This document shows positions 20,123-28,681 of a stretch of 64,000 bases of DNA, piece after piece. The notes beneath the pieces are model-generated. The model searched no databases. It was not told the DNA's origin and worked only from the letters and a program-made list of their open reading frames with translations. Origin of the DNA: Hanleya hanleyi (taxonomy: Eukaryota > Mollusca > Polyplacophora > Lepidopleurida > Hanleyidae). Within the stretch, counting starts at the first letter, position 1. Every line of letters begins with the position of its first letter. Made by a program: the position numbers and the translations under genes. The stretch lies in NCBI GenBank assembly GCA_036873755.1, contig JAVTVY010037197.1, positions 96,774 to 160,773 of the forward strand. Direction: 5' to 3'.

Positions 20123-20731
20123 TTATCTTTGCATGTACACGTGGTGTGCCTCTCCGGGAAAGATGCCTGTCCGTAGTCGAGGATGTTCGGGGGTGGCTTG
20201 CTTGAGGTCGAAGAGCATATACCCGTGCTTAGGGGTTGTGGCATCTTTAAAGGCTTCCAACGCAAACGGTGTGCGGCCGGGATACATCTGTCTCGCCAGG
20301 TGCAGCAGTTGAGTGGTATCTCTCGGGTTTTTGAAGACCACCAAGTAGTGGGCATTTAAGCTGATGTTCCGATGTTCTTTGTTTTTACTGAACAGATTCT
20401 GCACAATGTAGATGATGCTGAGCCGTCGATGGTAGCTGCCTTTGGTAAAGAGTTGGGTGACCCGCGCATCCGTCTCCGCCATGAGATCATCCAGAACCAC
20501 CAAGGTGTCGGGTTCCAAATCGGCCAGGTTGGGTAGGCCTTCCACGAACGTGATGTGGGGCATTGCTGCACACGCTGCCTGCCATTCTCCGTAACACCAC
20601 ACGACTCGGGCAATGGGTGGGGTGATCATGCTGTCGGCGTGTTGAAGGAGCTTCCTGACGAAGTGCGTTTTGCCGGAGCCCGTCGGTCCTGCGATGACGC
20701 AAGTGAAGGGATGCTGCCAACGGGGGTCCAT
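20123..20731 (-). CDS. Packaging ATPase, FtsK/HerA superfamily (A32-like)
   Basis: 202 residues from MDPRWQHPFTCVIAG. Walker A GPTGSGKT at residues 15-22, Walker B LVVLDD at 77-82, and a polar strand IIYIVQNLF near 106-114 that fits the sensor/glutamine region of genome-packaging ATPases. Length is normal for Polinton ATPases. No lesion is visible. It overlaps the upstream membrane-protein open frame in a different register. It would translocate DNA into the capsid. Copies at 2,300 and 5,795 are broken. Confidence 0.92.
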   Translation of the reverse strand: MDPRWQHPFTCVIAGPTGSGKTHFVRKLLQHADSMITPPIARVVWCYGEWQAACAAMPHITFVEGLPNLADLEPDTLVVLDDLMAETDARVTQLFTKGSYHRRLSIIYIVQNLFSKNKEHRNISLNAHYLVVFKNPRDTTQLLHLARQMYPGRTPFALEAFKDATTPKHGYMLFDLKQATPEHPRLRTGIFPGEAHHVYMQR

Positions 20732-21212
20732 GGTTGGAGGTGTATCCGTTGTCGTGGTAACCCGCTCTTGTAAATTTGGTACGAGTGAACTGGAGTGGTG
20801 GGTACAACGTCGGTCGTCGTTGTCTGTACACTGTGAGGGATGATGATGGTGGTGGGTACAACGTCGGTGGTCGTTGTCTGTTCACTGTGAGGGATGAAAT
20901 CTGGTGGGTCTTCAGACGTAGTGGGTGTTCTTGGTGTAGGTGTGAGCTTGGTGTGGAGCTCGACGTGGCTTGTACACGGGGTGTGGTGGTGGTGACTGGG
21001 CTCGATACGGGGTTGACTGGTGCTACCTGTAGACCGGTTTCACTGATGGCTGGTGTTCTCAATTGGTTAAGTAACGTGCTGACATAGGCTACGTCGTAAA
21101 ACACACCTCCGTACCACACACTCAGCAGGGTTAGCACTATCACCACAAAGCCCACTTGCGCTTTGCGCGTTTTGGGAGACGCTGTGTTCAGAGGCAGCTG
21201 CTGTTTGTCCAT
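20487..21212 (-). CDS. Small single-pass membrane protein with repetitive tail
   Basis: Starts MDKQQLPLNTASPKTRK at 21,212. A hydrophobic segment (VGFVVIVLTLLSVWYGG, residues about 19-35) gives an N-in single-pass topology with basic residues before it. The tail is Ser/Thr/Pro-rich and contains a duplicated block (TLYPPP / TLYPPL). The open frame continues to 20,487, overlapping the ATPase; the last 80 or so codons are probably read-through of ATPase DNA, since the unit 2 homologue ends much earlier. A TATA box lies 50 bases upstream. Confidence 0.6.
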   Translation of the reverse strand: MDKQQLPLNTASPKTRKAQVGFVVIVLTLLSVWYGGVFYDVAYVSTLLNQLRTPAISETGLQVAPVNPVSSPVTTTTPRVQATSSSTPSSHLHQEHPLRLKTHQISSLTVNRQRPPTLYPPPSSSLTVYRQRRPTLYPPLQFTRTKFTRAGYHDNGYTSNHGPPLAASLHLRHRRTDGLRQNALRQEAPSTRRQHDHPTHCPSRVVLRRMAGSVCSNAPHHVRGRPTQPGRFGTRHLGGSG

Positions 21213-21261
21213 AGCACTGTGGTCGAACGTGGAATGAAGGATGACGGCAGTGGTGTCTGGC

Positions 21262-21267
21262 TTTATA
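21262..21267 (-). promoter_or_regulatory. TATA box overlapping the integrase stop codon
   Basis: Minus-strand TATAAA about 50 bases before the membrane-protein ATG (21,212). The integrase chromodomain frame ends CTA TAA inside this box, so one hexamer serves as gene end and next promoter. Confidence 0.6.
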
Positions 21268-22334
21268 GTCGTTTCACCTGGTTGGCAGCGACCCAGGAAT
21301 TGAAGGAACTGGGCCAGCCTTGCCATTTGACGAAATGAAACAGTTTGCCACGTCGACGTTCCGTTTTCAAAATCTGCTCCACCGTGTAGTAGTCTTGCTG
21401 TGTTTTTACGACAGGCTGTAATTCCGTCTCGTAAAACGTCCCTAGCAACGGTTCCCTTGAAGATCTTCCAGTTCATAGACTCGCTGCTGTCGGGTAGGCG
21501 CCGTTTAATCAGGAAGTGCTCATCGCTCCAGTTGGGCAAGTAACTTTTCTCGAACTTGCCCTTGACTTTACTGATCCGTACAGGGTCCCCGACCTTGTAC
21601 ACCGCCTTCGTCGTTCGCTGCGATGGCCTGGGGTACAAGACACGCCGGACTTGGGCTTCATTGCGTTGGGTCACGGTAATGGGGGCTCTCTCTATACTCC
21701 GATGATAGGCTCGATTGTAACCCCTCACAAGTTTCGGGAGAACATCGATGTACCGCCTTGTATTCTTATAGGTGAAATATTTATACATGCGGCCTTTGAA
21801 TGTCCTGTTGAACCTTTCCACCACGGAAGCCTTGGTCTCGTTGTACGTATGGAAGAAAAACACCTTCTGTTTCTTGAGAAAGGCTTGGAACGGTCTGTTG
21901 AGGAATTCCGTGCCTTCGTCGGTTTGCAAATACAAAGGTTTGCGCCCGGTCTTGAAGATGTCTTTGAACGCCGCTATGAGATTCGCCCCCGTTTTCGTCC
22001 GGATGGGTACCACCCACGCATACTTGGATAGGATATCGATGCACGTCAAGATATACCGATTCCCATCGTTGTGTTTGGCAAAGGCGCTCATATCGACCAA
22101 ATTCGCTTGCCACTGGGCATCTATTCCTCCCACGATGACCCGGTTCCGTAGAAAATGGCGACGGACAGCTCGATGTAAGGTATAGGTGTCTTGTTTTCTT
22201 AACCAATCTCGGACTTGGGCACGTTGTATCCCCTGGGGTTTGGCCGCTCGATAGAGAGCGGACAATGCACGATAGGCCGCCGGACTGTCGGGACTGTAGT
22301 ATAAGTTATCCAACACCTTCTCGCAGCGCTTCAT
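21263..22334 (-). pseudogene. Retrovirus-like integrase with chromodomain (frameshifted)
   Basis: From the ATG at 22,334 (MKRCEKVLDN), the rve core has D81 (LVDM), D139 (QTDEG) and E173 (VVERFNRT), the DDE triad. An SH3-like block (YKVGDPVRISKVKG) follows at about 245-260. Near 21,479 the frame changes, apparently twice, before a chromodomain (DYYTVEQILK...FHFVKWQGWP) in the frame of 21,263-21,448. The original frame runs on to 20,487 as read-through. Catalytic residues are intact, but core and targeting domain are separated. Polinton integrases insert with 6-bp target duplications. Confidence 0.9.
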
Positions 22335-22799
22335 GGTGACAAAATGATGATGGACCCTGGCTCTATCGTTTATTATAACGGGTATATCTTGGGCCGGAGT
22401 TTCTTTCTGATTTTCTTCGTTGGCTTCCACAGTGTCCATGGTCAATGAGCAGTCCAACTCGTCTGATGACCCCTTGATAAACACTTCATCCACATCTACC
22501 ACGGCATCTTCCAATGGAGACCATAGATCAGGGTGAAGGGTAAAATGCACTGTACCCCCATCTAGCCGAGCCAATTGAGCAAAGAAAGGGCCGCGTCGGA
22601 TGTACACATCGTGACACAAGTGGATGAGATCGCCGTCCAGTTCACCAGACAACACCCGTTTGAATTTGGTCCAGCCCTCTCGGGACAGACGAATGTGAGC
22701 CGGGCACGGTTGTGTAGGGTCCGCATCACAGATGTCTCCCACCTCCTCCATGATATCGACCTTATCCGCATACACGCGCAGGAAAACCTCGGGGGTCAA
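22335..22799 (-). pseudogene. PC4-like protein 1, start codon lost and read into integrase
   Basis: About 155 residues upstream of and in frame with integrase. Two motifs of the form hydrophobic-x-L-x-x-x-W-x-x-(F/L) occur: IRLSREGWTKFKRVL and FTLHPDLWSPLEDAV, with VYIRRGPFF before the second. This resembles the strand-helix signature of PC4-like single-strand DNA-binding/coactivator domains; that is a hypothesis. The frame begins with TTG at 22,799; no ATG occurs between it and the TATA box at 22,872-22,879. The paralog starts ATG TCA CCC, so an ATG to TTG change is likely. The tail is acidic. Confidence 0.6.
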
Positions 22800-22871
22800 G
22801 CTGAGATACGCCAGTGTTATATGCTCCGCCAGGGTCAGTACGTGAATGGTACCAGAGTGGACTGTCTCTCG

Positions 22872-22879
22872 TATTTATA
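22872..22879 (-). promoter_or_regulatory. TATA box upstream of PC4-like protein 1
   Basis: Minus-strand TATAAATA, about 73 bases before the inferred start at 22,799. The identical octamer occurs at 23,459-23,466 before the paralog, so promoter and gene were duplicated together. Confidence 0.6.
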
Positions 22880-22904
22880 GGGAGAACCCCGTGAGATCAA
22901 AGGA

Positions 22905-23408
22905 TCAGGTGGTCATGTCACTGGGCTGACTGAGTCTAGCCGGGTAATCAATGGCATCGTCGTCGGGTTCATGGCTATACAGTTGTTCATTGGGTTCTGC
23001 CGCTGCTTCTCTCAGGGCACGAGCCCACTCCAACTCGTCTGATGACCGCTCGTCCGGTGTAAACAGCTGGTCCACGATAGGCACCACTTTCTCGAAGGCT
23101 ATCCACAGATCGGGGTCTAGGGTGAAGCCTCGCGTAGGCTCTTGGTAGCGGCCCAGGCGTGGGAAGAAGGGTCCACGGTATACGTAGATGGCATTGTCTA
23201 TGTGGATGACGTGTCCATCGAGCTCGCCGCTCAACACCCGTTTAAATTTGGTCCAGCCGTCACGGTGTAGCGGAACCGTATTCGATACGGTCTCAGCGGG
23301 CGACCAGCAAACATCTCCACGGTCTTCCACGAGGGTGACTTTATCCCCATAGACGTGTAACCCCACCCGGGGTTTAAGGGGAAGGATGGCTCGTAGGACG
23401 GGTGACAT
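22905..23408 (-). CDS. PC4-like protein 2 (paralog)
   Basis: 167 residues starting MSPVLRAILPLKPRVG. I prefer this Met over the one at 23,441, because that lies only about 18 bases from the TATA box and would precede transcription start. It shares GWTKFKRVLSGELDG with paralog 1, plus IYVYRGPFF and FTLDPDLWIAFEKVV. The C-terminus is acidic (EPDDDAIDY). Repeated W-containing motifs suggest two PC4-like halves. A role in transcription or ssDNA binding during element replication is inference; a database profile search would decide. Confidence 0.65.
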   Translation of the reverse strand: MSPVLRAILPLKPRVGLHVYGDKVTLVEDRGDVCWSPAETVSNTVPLHRDGWTKFKRVLSGELDGHVIHIDNAIYVYRGPFFPRLGRYQEPTRGFTLDPDLWIAFEKVVPIVDQLFTPDERSSDELEWARALREAAAEPNEQLYSHEPDDDAIDYPARLSQPSDMTT

Positions 23409-23458
23409 GCTTGCTCCAATGATGATCGTTGAATGACACACACTCTGTCTGACCCTCG

Positions 23459-23466
23459 TATTTATA
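23459..23466 (-). promoter_or_regulatory. TATA box upstream of PC4-like protein 2
   Basis: Minus-strand TATAAATA in the context CTGACTATAAATACGAGGG. It is 51 bases before the chosen ATG at 23,408, matching the 47-53-base spacing of neighbouring genes. Confidence 0.62.
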
Positions 23467-23480
23467 GTCAGGTCCCACTG

Positions 23481-23807
23481 TCAATACCACAGCGCCAGGG
23501 CTAATAGGGCACAGACTATTGTGAGGCCAACCAGCCGGCGCTGGTTCTGGCGTGAGCGCTCGTGGTCCATAGCCCGAGCATCAAGGATGGCTGTCATAGT
23601 CCAGTAGTGGTGAGTGATGGCACACCTCTCCATCGAGTGCACTCTGTCGAGGACCGCTTCTGTGAACTCGTTCAGGATCTGGCGTCGCCCCTCGTTGTCG
23701 TCGCCATCTGCAAACATGGACCGAACCACTGCTCGGTAACCCGTGAGTGAATTCACCGCGGTGGCATGCTGTACAATGCGAGTCGCATAGGGCTGGATCT
23801 CCGTCAT
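23481..23807 (-). CDS. Small tail-anchored membrane protein
   Basis: 108 residues from MTEIQPYATRIVQHATAV. Soluble helical body, then NQRRLVGLTIVCALLALALWY at the extreme C-terminus, a tail anchor with preceding Arg residues. A TATA box (23,854-23,860) lies 47 bases upstream. I do not recognise the family. Its place among Polinton accessory genes and the tail anchor suggest a membrane function in entry, exit or assembly, but nothing in the sequence proves it. Confidence 0.65.
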   Translation of the reverse strand: MTEIQPYATRIVQHATAVNSLTGYRAVVRSMFADGDDNEGRRQILNEFTEAVLDRVHSMERCAITHHYWTMTAILDARAMDHERSRQNQRRLVGLTIVCALLALALWY

Positions 23808-23853
23808 GGCTCTGCAACCGTAGAAATGAAGGTGTGGGATCCAGAGAGACGTG

Positions 23854-23860
23854 TTTTATA
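23854..23860 (-). promoter_or_regulatory. TATA box upstream of the tail-anchored protein
   Basis: Minus-strand TATAAAA, 47 bases before the ATG at 23,807, same spacing as the adjacent genes. Confidence 0.6.
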
Positions 23861-24311
23861 GACCAGGTCACACATGCGCGCCTAGATGTAGCTCTACGGG
23901 TGTAGTCCGTGATACGTACTATTCTGATGGGTTAGTCCAAAAAAGAGAGCAACAACAACAACACAGATTACAGGTCAATCCTTTTATTATGCGTGAATAA
24001 CCTGTGAACATCATAGGAATGCATGTACTGACCTGTCTGTGGGGGTTTTCCACAATGGCGTTCACCTTCATGTCTTTTCGGGTACGTCCGTGTCTTTTCG
24101 GTAAAGTCCGTGTCTTTTCGGTAAAGTCCGTGTCTTTTCGGATCGGTGACGTCCGTGTCTATCATCCGGGCACTTCGCGTCTGCGCCTGCATTGGGGTAT
24201 GTATGAGGGTCTTCATGCGCGTGCGCGCAATGCGGTTCAGTCGTACACCAGTACACCAGTCTTGATCCTCGACTTGGGGTAGAGTGTGCTAAAAATTACC
24301 AGCTAGCGTGC

Positions 24312-24319
24312 TATAAAAG
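24312..24319 (+). promoter_or_regulatory. TATA box upstream of the zinc-finger PolB N-terminus
   Basis: TATAAAAG, 53 bases before the ATG at 24,365; the divergent partner of the minus-strand promoter at 23,854. The roughly 500 bases between the two promoters hold TGTCTTTTCGG repeats (24,070-24,140) and CCAAT-free, CpG-containing sequence. Confidence 0.65.
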
Positions 24320-24364
24320 GGAAGCGGCCTTGCCGTTTCATCAGACACTCTGTCAACCACCAAG

Positions 24365-25513
24365 ATGTTCACTTGCACAACTTGGCAGAAACAGTTTACT
24401 CGTCTAGATAATTTACGACGCCACGAGGCCTCTACCCACAACGATGCACGGTATACTTGTATAACCTGCGCACGGTCATTTAATCGGGAGGATCAGTTAA
24501 TGCGCCACGAACGTTCAATTCATGGGCCACCCAAGCGTCCATGCGACGATTGTGGTCAACTCTTCAAACGACGCAATCAGTTGCTGCGACACCAACGGTT
24601 GATTCATGCCCCGGTACAGAGTCATACGCCTGACAACATCGAACATTTTCTGGGCGATTCCACCAAGATGTTCACTTGCACAACTTGTCAGAGGCAGTTT
24701 ACTCGTCTAGATAATTTACGACGCCACGAGGCCTCCTCCACCCACAACGATGCACGGTATACTTGTATAACCTGCGCAGGGTCATTTAATCGGGAGGATC
24801 AGTTACTGCGCCACGAACGTTCAATTCATGGGCGACGCAAGCGTCCATGCGAGGATTGTGGTCAACTCTTCAAACGACGCAGTCAGTTAAGACGGCATCA
24901 GCGTTTGATTCATGGTCCGTCTCTACGGTTTGAGCGACAACTTCCTACTGAAGAGGAGCCGCGGAAGGTCAGACCCAGTGAAGATAAGTCCGGGGAGACG
25001 AACGCCAATGGTGATGCGATGAAGGAGAGCCCGCCTATACCCACAGTTCAGAAGAGCCTGGATATCCAGCCGGACCCCAGCGTTACGGTTTCGAGTCATA
25101 CGCCTGACAACATCGAACATTTTCTGGGCGATCTCTTACAGGACAACCATCCAGTGAGGGACATCGATCGGCGCCATTGGTCCATGACACGGCACTGTTT
25201 CCACCCTCATGGCCCTATTCAAGATATTTACAATTTTCCACTGACCAACCGCACCCGTCTACGCAGCTACGTGGAAGCCATCTTCAAAGATCAAACTACG
25301 GCCTTCAAATTGAATGTCGCTTTCGGGTACATCTTACGTCACAAAAAGACGGGCCAGTTACGGTATTATTATCCCGGCAATAATATCTATGTGTCTGACC
25401 AGCCGTTCACCATCATTAACCGGAGGTCACTAGAGACGATGCTGGAGATACTGGACACCGTGGATGCCTTGAGATGGGCACATCGTCAACGCCCCAACAT
25501 ACAATGGTGGTAG
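24365..25513 (+). CDS. C2H2 zinc-finger array fused to PolB N-terminal domain (polymerase body deleted)
   Basis: 382 residues. Six C2H2 fingers form two triplets (residues 1-81 and 103-183); finger 1 has Trp7 in place of the second Cys. The triplet arose by an internal duplication of about 304 bp that includes the ATG context. The linker is acidic, and SHTPDNIEHFLGD occurs twice. Residues 268-382 (RHWSMTRHCFH...LRSYVEAIF...GYILRHKKTGQLRYYYPGNN) match the start of the PolB copy at 62,840. A TAG at 25,511 ends the frame; polymerase-like DNA continues to about 25,560 and is then lost. Fingers may bind element DNA. Confidence 0.75.
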   Translation: MFTCTTWQKQFTRLDNLRRHEASTHNDARYTCITCARSFNREDQLMRHERSIHGPPKRPCDDCGQLFKRRNQLLRHQRLIHAPVQSHTPDNIEHFLGDSTKMFTCTTCQRQFTRLDNLRRHEASSTHNDARYTCITCAGSFNREDQLLRHERSIHGRRKRPCEDCGQLFKRRSQLRRHQRLIHGPSLRFERQLPTEEEPRKVRPSEDKSGETNANGDAMKESPPIPTVQKSLDIQPDPSVTVSSHTPDNIEHFLGDLLQDNHPVRDIDRRHWSMTRHCFHPHGPIQDIYNFPLTNRTRLRSYVEAIFKDQTTAFKLNVAFGYILRHKKTGQLRYYYPGNNIYVSDQPFTIINRRSLETMLEILDTVDALRWAHRQRPNIQWW

Positions 25514-25744
25514 AGAGGGTAACCAATATCACGTTTTTCCTGACCAAGCTGACCGACCACCGCCATCGGTTGAATACGTCACCCGCGCACTGATGAATAC
25601 CATAAGATGCCGCACATACTCTCTATGTCTACATGCTGATCGTTGAATTGAGCTCAGTAAACCCTTGTACCTAACGTGACGGTGCGTTAAATAATAAAAC
25701 ATGGTGTTTGATATTTCAATTTGTTATGCTGTGAACATACTAAA

Positions 25745-25801
25745 CATACCCAGGGCGGTTCCCCCAGCCTGGGTATGATGTAACATTGGGGATAATAAAA
25801 T
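25745..25801 (+). terminator. Conserved 3'-end hairpin with C-rich loop, site 4
   Basis: CATACCCAGG (25,745-25,754) pairs perfectly with CCTGGGTATG (25,768-25,777). The loop is GCGGTTCCCCCAG and the tail is TTGGGGATAATAAAA with AATAAA. The stem sequence differs from the other three sites, while loop and tail are the same, as expected for a conserved RNA fold. Confidence 0.68.
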
Positions 25802-25875
25802 ATATAAACATTGCTGAACTTGTTGTTATTCACGACAACCGCTATCCGATTGTATAACACAGAATAAATAATGTA

Positions 25876-27166
25876 TATGCCCATCGCGCGCGCACTGCCG
25901 GTGATGACGCGCGCGCGCGCGCTGCGGCCGGAGAACCCGCGCGCGGGCGCACGCTGGGGGGTCGGGGCGGGCCGCGCCGGGAAAAGCCCCGGAGGTTGAA
26001 CATACGGACGGGTAAGGGGAAAAATTGGAACTCTTCTATGTTTGGAGGTAGTTTTAGCGAAAACCCGGAAGTGACGTCACAACCCCCACGTGAACTGCGC
26101 AGCAGAATGGATACGACACCCTAGTGTAACTCCCTCACCTAGGCTTCACATGGATACCTCACTCGATCCCATCGACCCACTAGTGGCCCACCTACACCCC
26201 AACACGTCTATTTCTATACTACGGCCAGACTGCGCATGCGCAGAATGCCGATATTTCAATCCCACACCCAGCCCACCAGATGCCCCTTCACGAATGCTTC
26301 ACTTTGATACCTCACTCGACCCCATTGGACCATTGGTGGCTCCCCTAGCTCCAAAACGTCTAGCGGGATCCATACAGGGTCCAGTTTTCGACACTAGGTG
26401 ACCACATCCCGACAAAATGGCCAGTTTTCGACACCGGATGTGCCGCCATCTTGAACATACGTGCCGCCATCTTGGATATGTCCCATAATGCACCGGGTCA
26501 AAATACTCGCTTCTGATTGGACGAGAGCTCTGTGACGGATTTGAAATACTCGCTTCTGATTGGAGGAGAGCTCCGCATTGCCTCTGCGCATGCGCAGAAT
26601 GATATTCCTACCGCACACCCAACCCATCAGATGCCCCTTCACGAATGCTTCACTTTGATACCTCACTCGACCCCATTGGACCATTAGGGGCTCCCCTACA
26701 TCCCAAAACGGCTATTTTCATACACTTTGGCCACCGCACATGCGCAGAATGCCGATATTTCAACCCAACACCCATCCCATTAGATGCCCCTTCACGAATG
26801 CTTCACTATGATACCTCACTCGACCCCATTGGTCCATTAGTGGCTCCCCTAGCTCCAAAACGTCTATTTCCATACCCTTGTGCCACCGCGCATGCGCTGA
26901 ATGCTGATATTTCAACCCCACACCCAGCCCATCAGATGCCCCTTCACGAATGCTTCACATTGATACCTCACTCGACCCCATTGGACCATTAGTAGCTCCC
27001 CTAGCTCCAAAACGTATATTTTCATAGACTTGGGCCACCGCGCATGCCCAGAATGCCGATATTTCAACCCCACACCCAGCCCATCAGACCTCTCCTCCTC
27101 AAATCCTCCCCAAATGACCTCTACATCCGGGTGAAATGAGGCTCAATTTACGCAATGTATACTACT
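25876..27166 (+). repeat. Right inverted terminal region of Polinton 2
   Basis: CpG-rich block (25,885-25,990), ETS/CRE (26,065-26,080), about six 155-bp satellite units with TGCGCATGCGCA or variants (26,090-27,080), two inverted YY1-like CCGCCATCTTG sites (26,430-26,480), then CATCCGGGTGAAATGAGG and the tip ending 27,166. It is the inverted counterpart of 12,492-15,200 but shorter. Confidence 0.75.
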
Positions 27167-27613
27167 ATGGTCACCTAATGACCACCTTGATAATAGGTAG
27201 GGTAGGCGGTTATCTAACCCTGGGATGTGTTTTGCGCGGTTTTCAAAATGACCGAGGGCTGCCAACCAGCATATTTCTCGGAGACAAGTTTGAAGGAAAA
27301 TATTTCGTGTGGCCCCAGAATTAAGGACGGTGACAGAAGCCATATTGTCACAACGTACCAGCACCCGTTTTCCCTCAAGCCTGTCCCCCCATAACTTAAG
27401 ACAAATGATGATGGATAACATTTCAAGTTCTGTAATGGATACTCCCTTTACTATGGATAATGGGAAGACACTATGGAAAAATGAGTTACCGCAAACCCCA
27501 CCACAGCCGACAATGCAGGCATCTAAGGCCACAAAAGCATCTTGTTCAGACCAATCTTCCAAACACATCATGGACACTCCATTGTACAATTGCACGTATT
27601 TAGCCCAGGACAT
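27167..27613 (-). pseudogene. DIRS/Ngaro-like RNase H fragment
   Basis: The frame contains FVALDACIVGCGGVCG, ITELEMLSI, VRCDNMASVTVL and GLDNRLPYLLSRW, the pattern of RNase H domains in tyrosine-recombinase retrotransposons. Reverse transcriptase upstream is absent. The last few codons of the open frame come from the Polinton tip, so the Polinton end abuts the RNase H gene exactly. Confidence 0.7.
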
Positions 27614-27863
27614 GACTAACGTAATAAAATACTTTATTTCAATATTACATCAAGGATTTGCCCTTGGAACCATCTTTCCAAAAAGAAATACTTGAAACAA
27701 CGAGTTGGAAAGGATTGAACAAAACCTAAAAATGTTCAAAAGGCAGTCATTCGTGCAAATCTACAAACTCACGACAACAGTATCCCAAGAACATACGTTT
27801 GCAGCAATGTTCCTCTGTAGGTAAGTCAAATATCAACTACAGTACGATCAAAGAGGAATATGA

Positions 27864-28625
27864 TTGAATGTCGAACTTCATATGTGCAATGAACAAAATG
27901 CTTGCAATAGTATTGAGCAGCCAGACACTTGGAAACCTTTGAGGAAATCAAAAGGAATAGTCACGCTCTCCTCCATTGCCCCATCTACCTTTCTCATCTC
28001 CGACAGTTACAGGGCACCTATTCTAAGATCATATTACTACCAAATGGCACAACCGCACTCGTTAGCGAAGGGGTCCTCTAATATTACTACCCAGTGACAC
28101 AGTTGCACGCGGCTCAGCCCATATTGCTTGTTTCTTACTACTACATAGTGGTGCGGACGGCTATTTATAGCATAGATGAGTTTGAAAGAGAAAGAATACA
28201 TAAACCGTTAGATGAGATTCGAACCCATGTCTCCTCATATACGCGGATATTAGGTACGGTAAATTAGGAATTTTATATGCTGCGACATCCATTTGAATTT
28301 TTGTTTGTTTCATAACTTGCACCAACTGGCTATTGATACAATTAAATTTTTCCATCGGAACTGTTTAGTCCCATTCGGAAAAGTGTTATTACCCAACGGG
28401 TCTAAGACTTCCAAAAACAAATTAACCTAATTCCCAATTTCGATAGGAAATGGAACTGTTTTCCCTAAAATGAAACTGGCATTATGTTCGTGATGTTCAA
28501 GTAATTCATATAAAAATATCTATAGTTTAGATTGACTGAAACCTTTCTCAAACTAGAGGGCCACAATGTTATTCTGAAATCCACTATGTTGTGCTGAGAG
28601 AGTTAACTGCTGCGTGTCTGATGAC
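27864..28625 (+). repeat. Unclassified repeat X, uninterrupted copy
   Basis: The same sequence appears in pieces at 49,122-49,231, 51,457-51,571 and 55,467-55,998, where three insertions split it. On the minus strand, GGGTTCGAATCTCAT near 28,208-28,222 forms a 5-bp T-arm-like hairpin and fits a Pol III B box. No protein is encoded. This copy acts as an empty-site reference. Confidence 0.8.
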
Positions 28626-28681
28626 GTCACCGTAGTTGTTGGTAATATGCAAAAATATCACTCCCCTGGCGAGGTTCACAG

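Larger units (their letters stand above)
12492..27166 (-). mobile_element. Polinton 2, main element (about 14.7 kb)
   Basis: Left tip AGTAGTAGTGTAAGG at 12,492 and right tip GTATACTACT ending 27,166 are inverted, and both are followed inward by CACCCGGATGTA-type sequence. Genes read mostly on the minus strand: tail-anchored protein, two PC4-like proteins, integrase, membrane protein, ATPase, basic protein, Q/P protein, penton, pX, capsid, protease. A zinc-finger PolB N-terminus reads on the plus strand at the other end, but the polymerase body is deleted. Flanking hexamers (GATGTC and ATGGTC) do not match, so no clear target duplication is visible. Confidence 0.85.

Noticed and set aside
20487..22799. 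A single 770-codon gene
   Set aside because: It is three things in one frame: a PC4-like protein, an integrase core that loses frame near 21,479, and a membrane protein, plus read-through over the ATPase. Chromodomain and ATPase lie in other frames.
12486..27172. 6-bp target duplication for Polinton 2
   Set aside because: Flanks GATGTC and ATGGTC share only three positions when aligned; not enough to call a duplication.
28205..28225. tRNA gene inside repeat X
   Set aside because: T-arm-like hairpin and B box are present, but no convincing A box, acceptor stem or anticodon arm.
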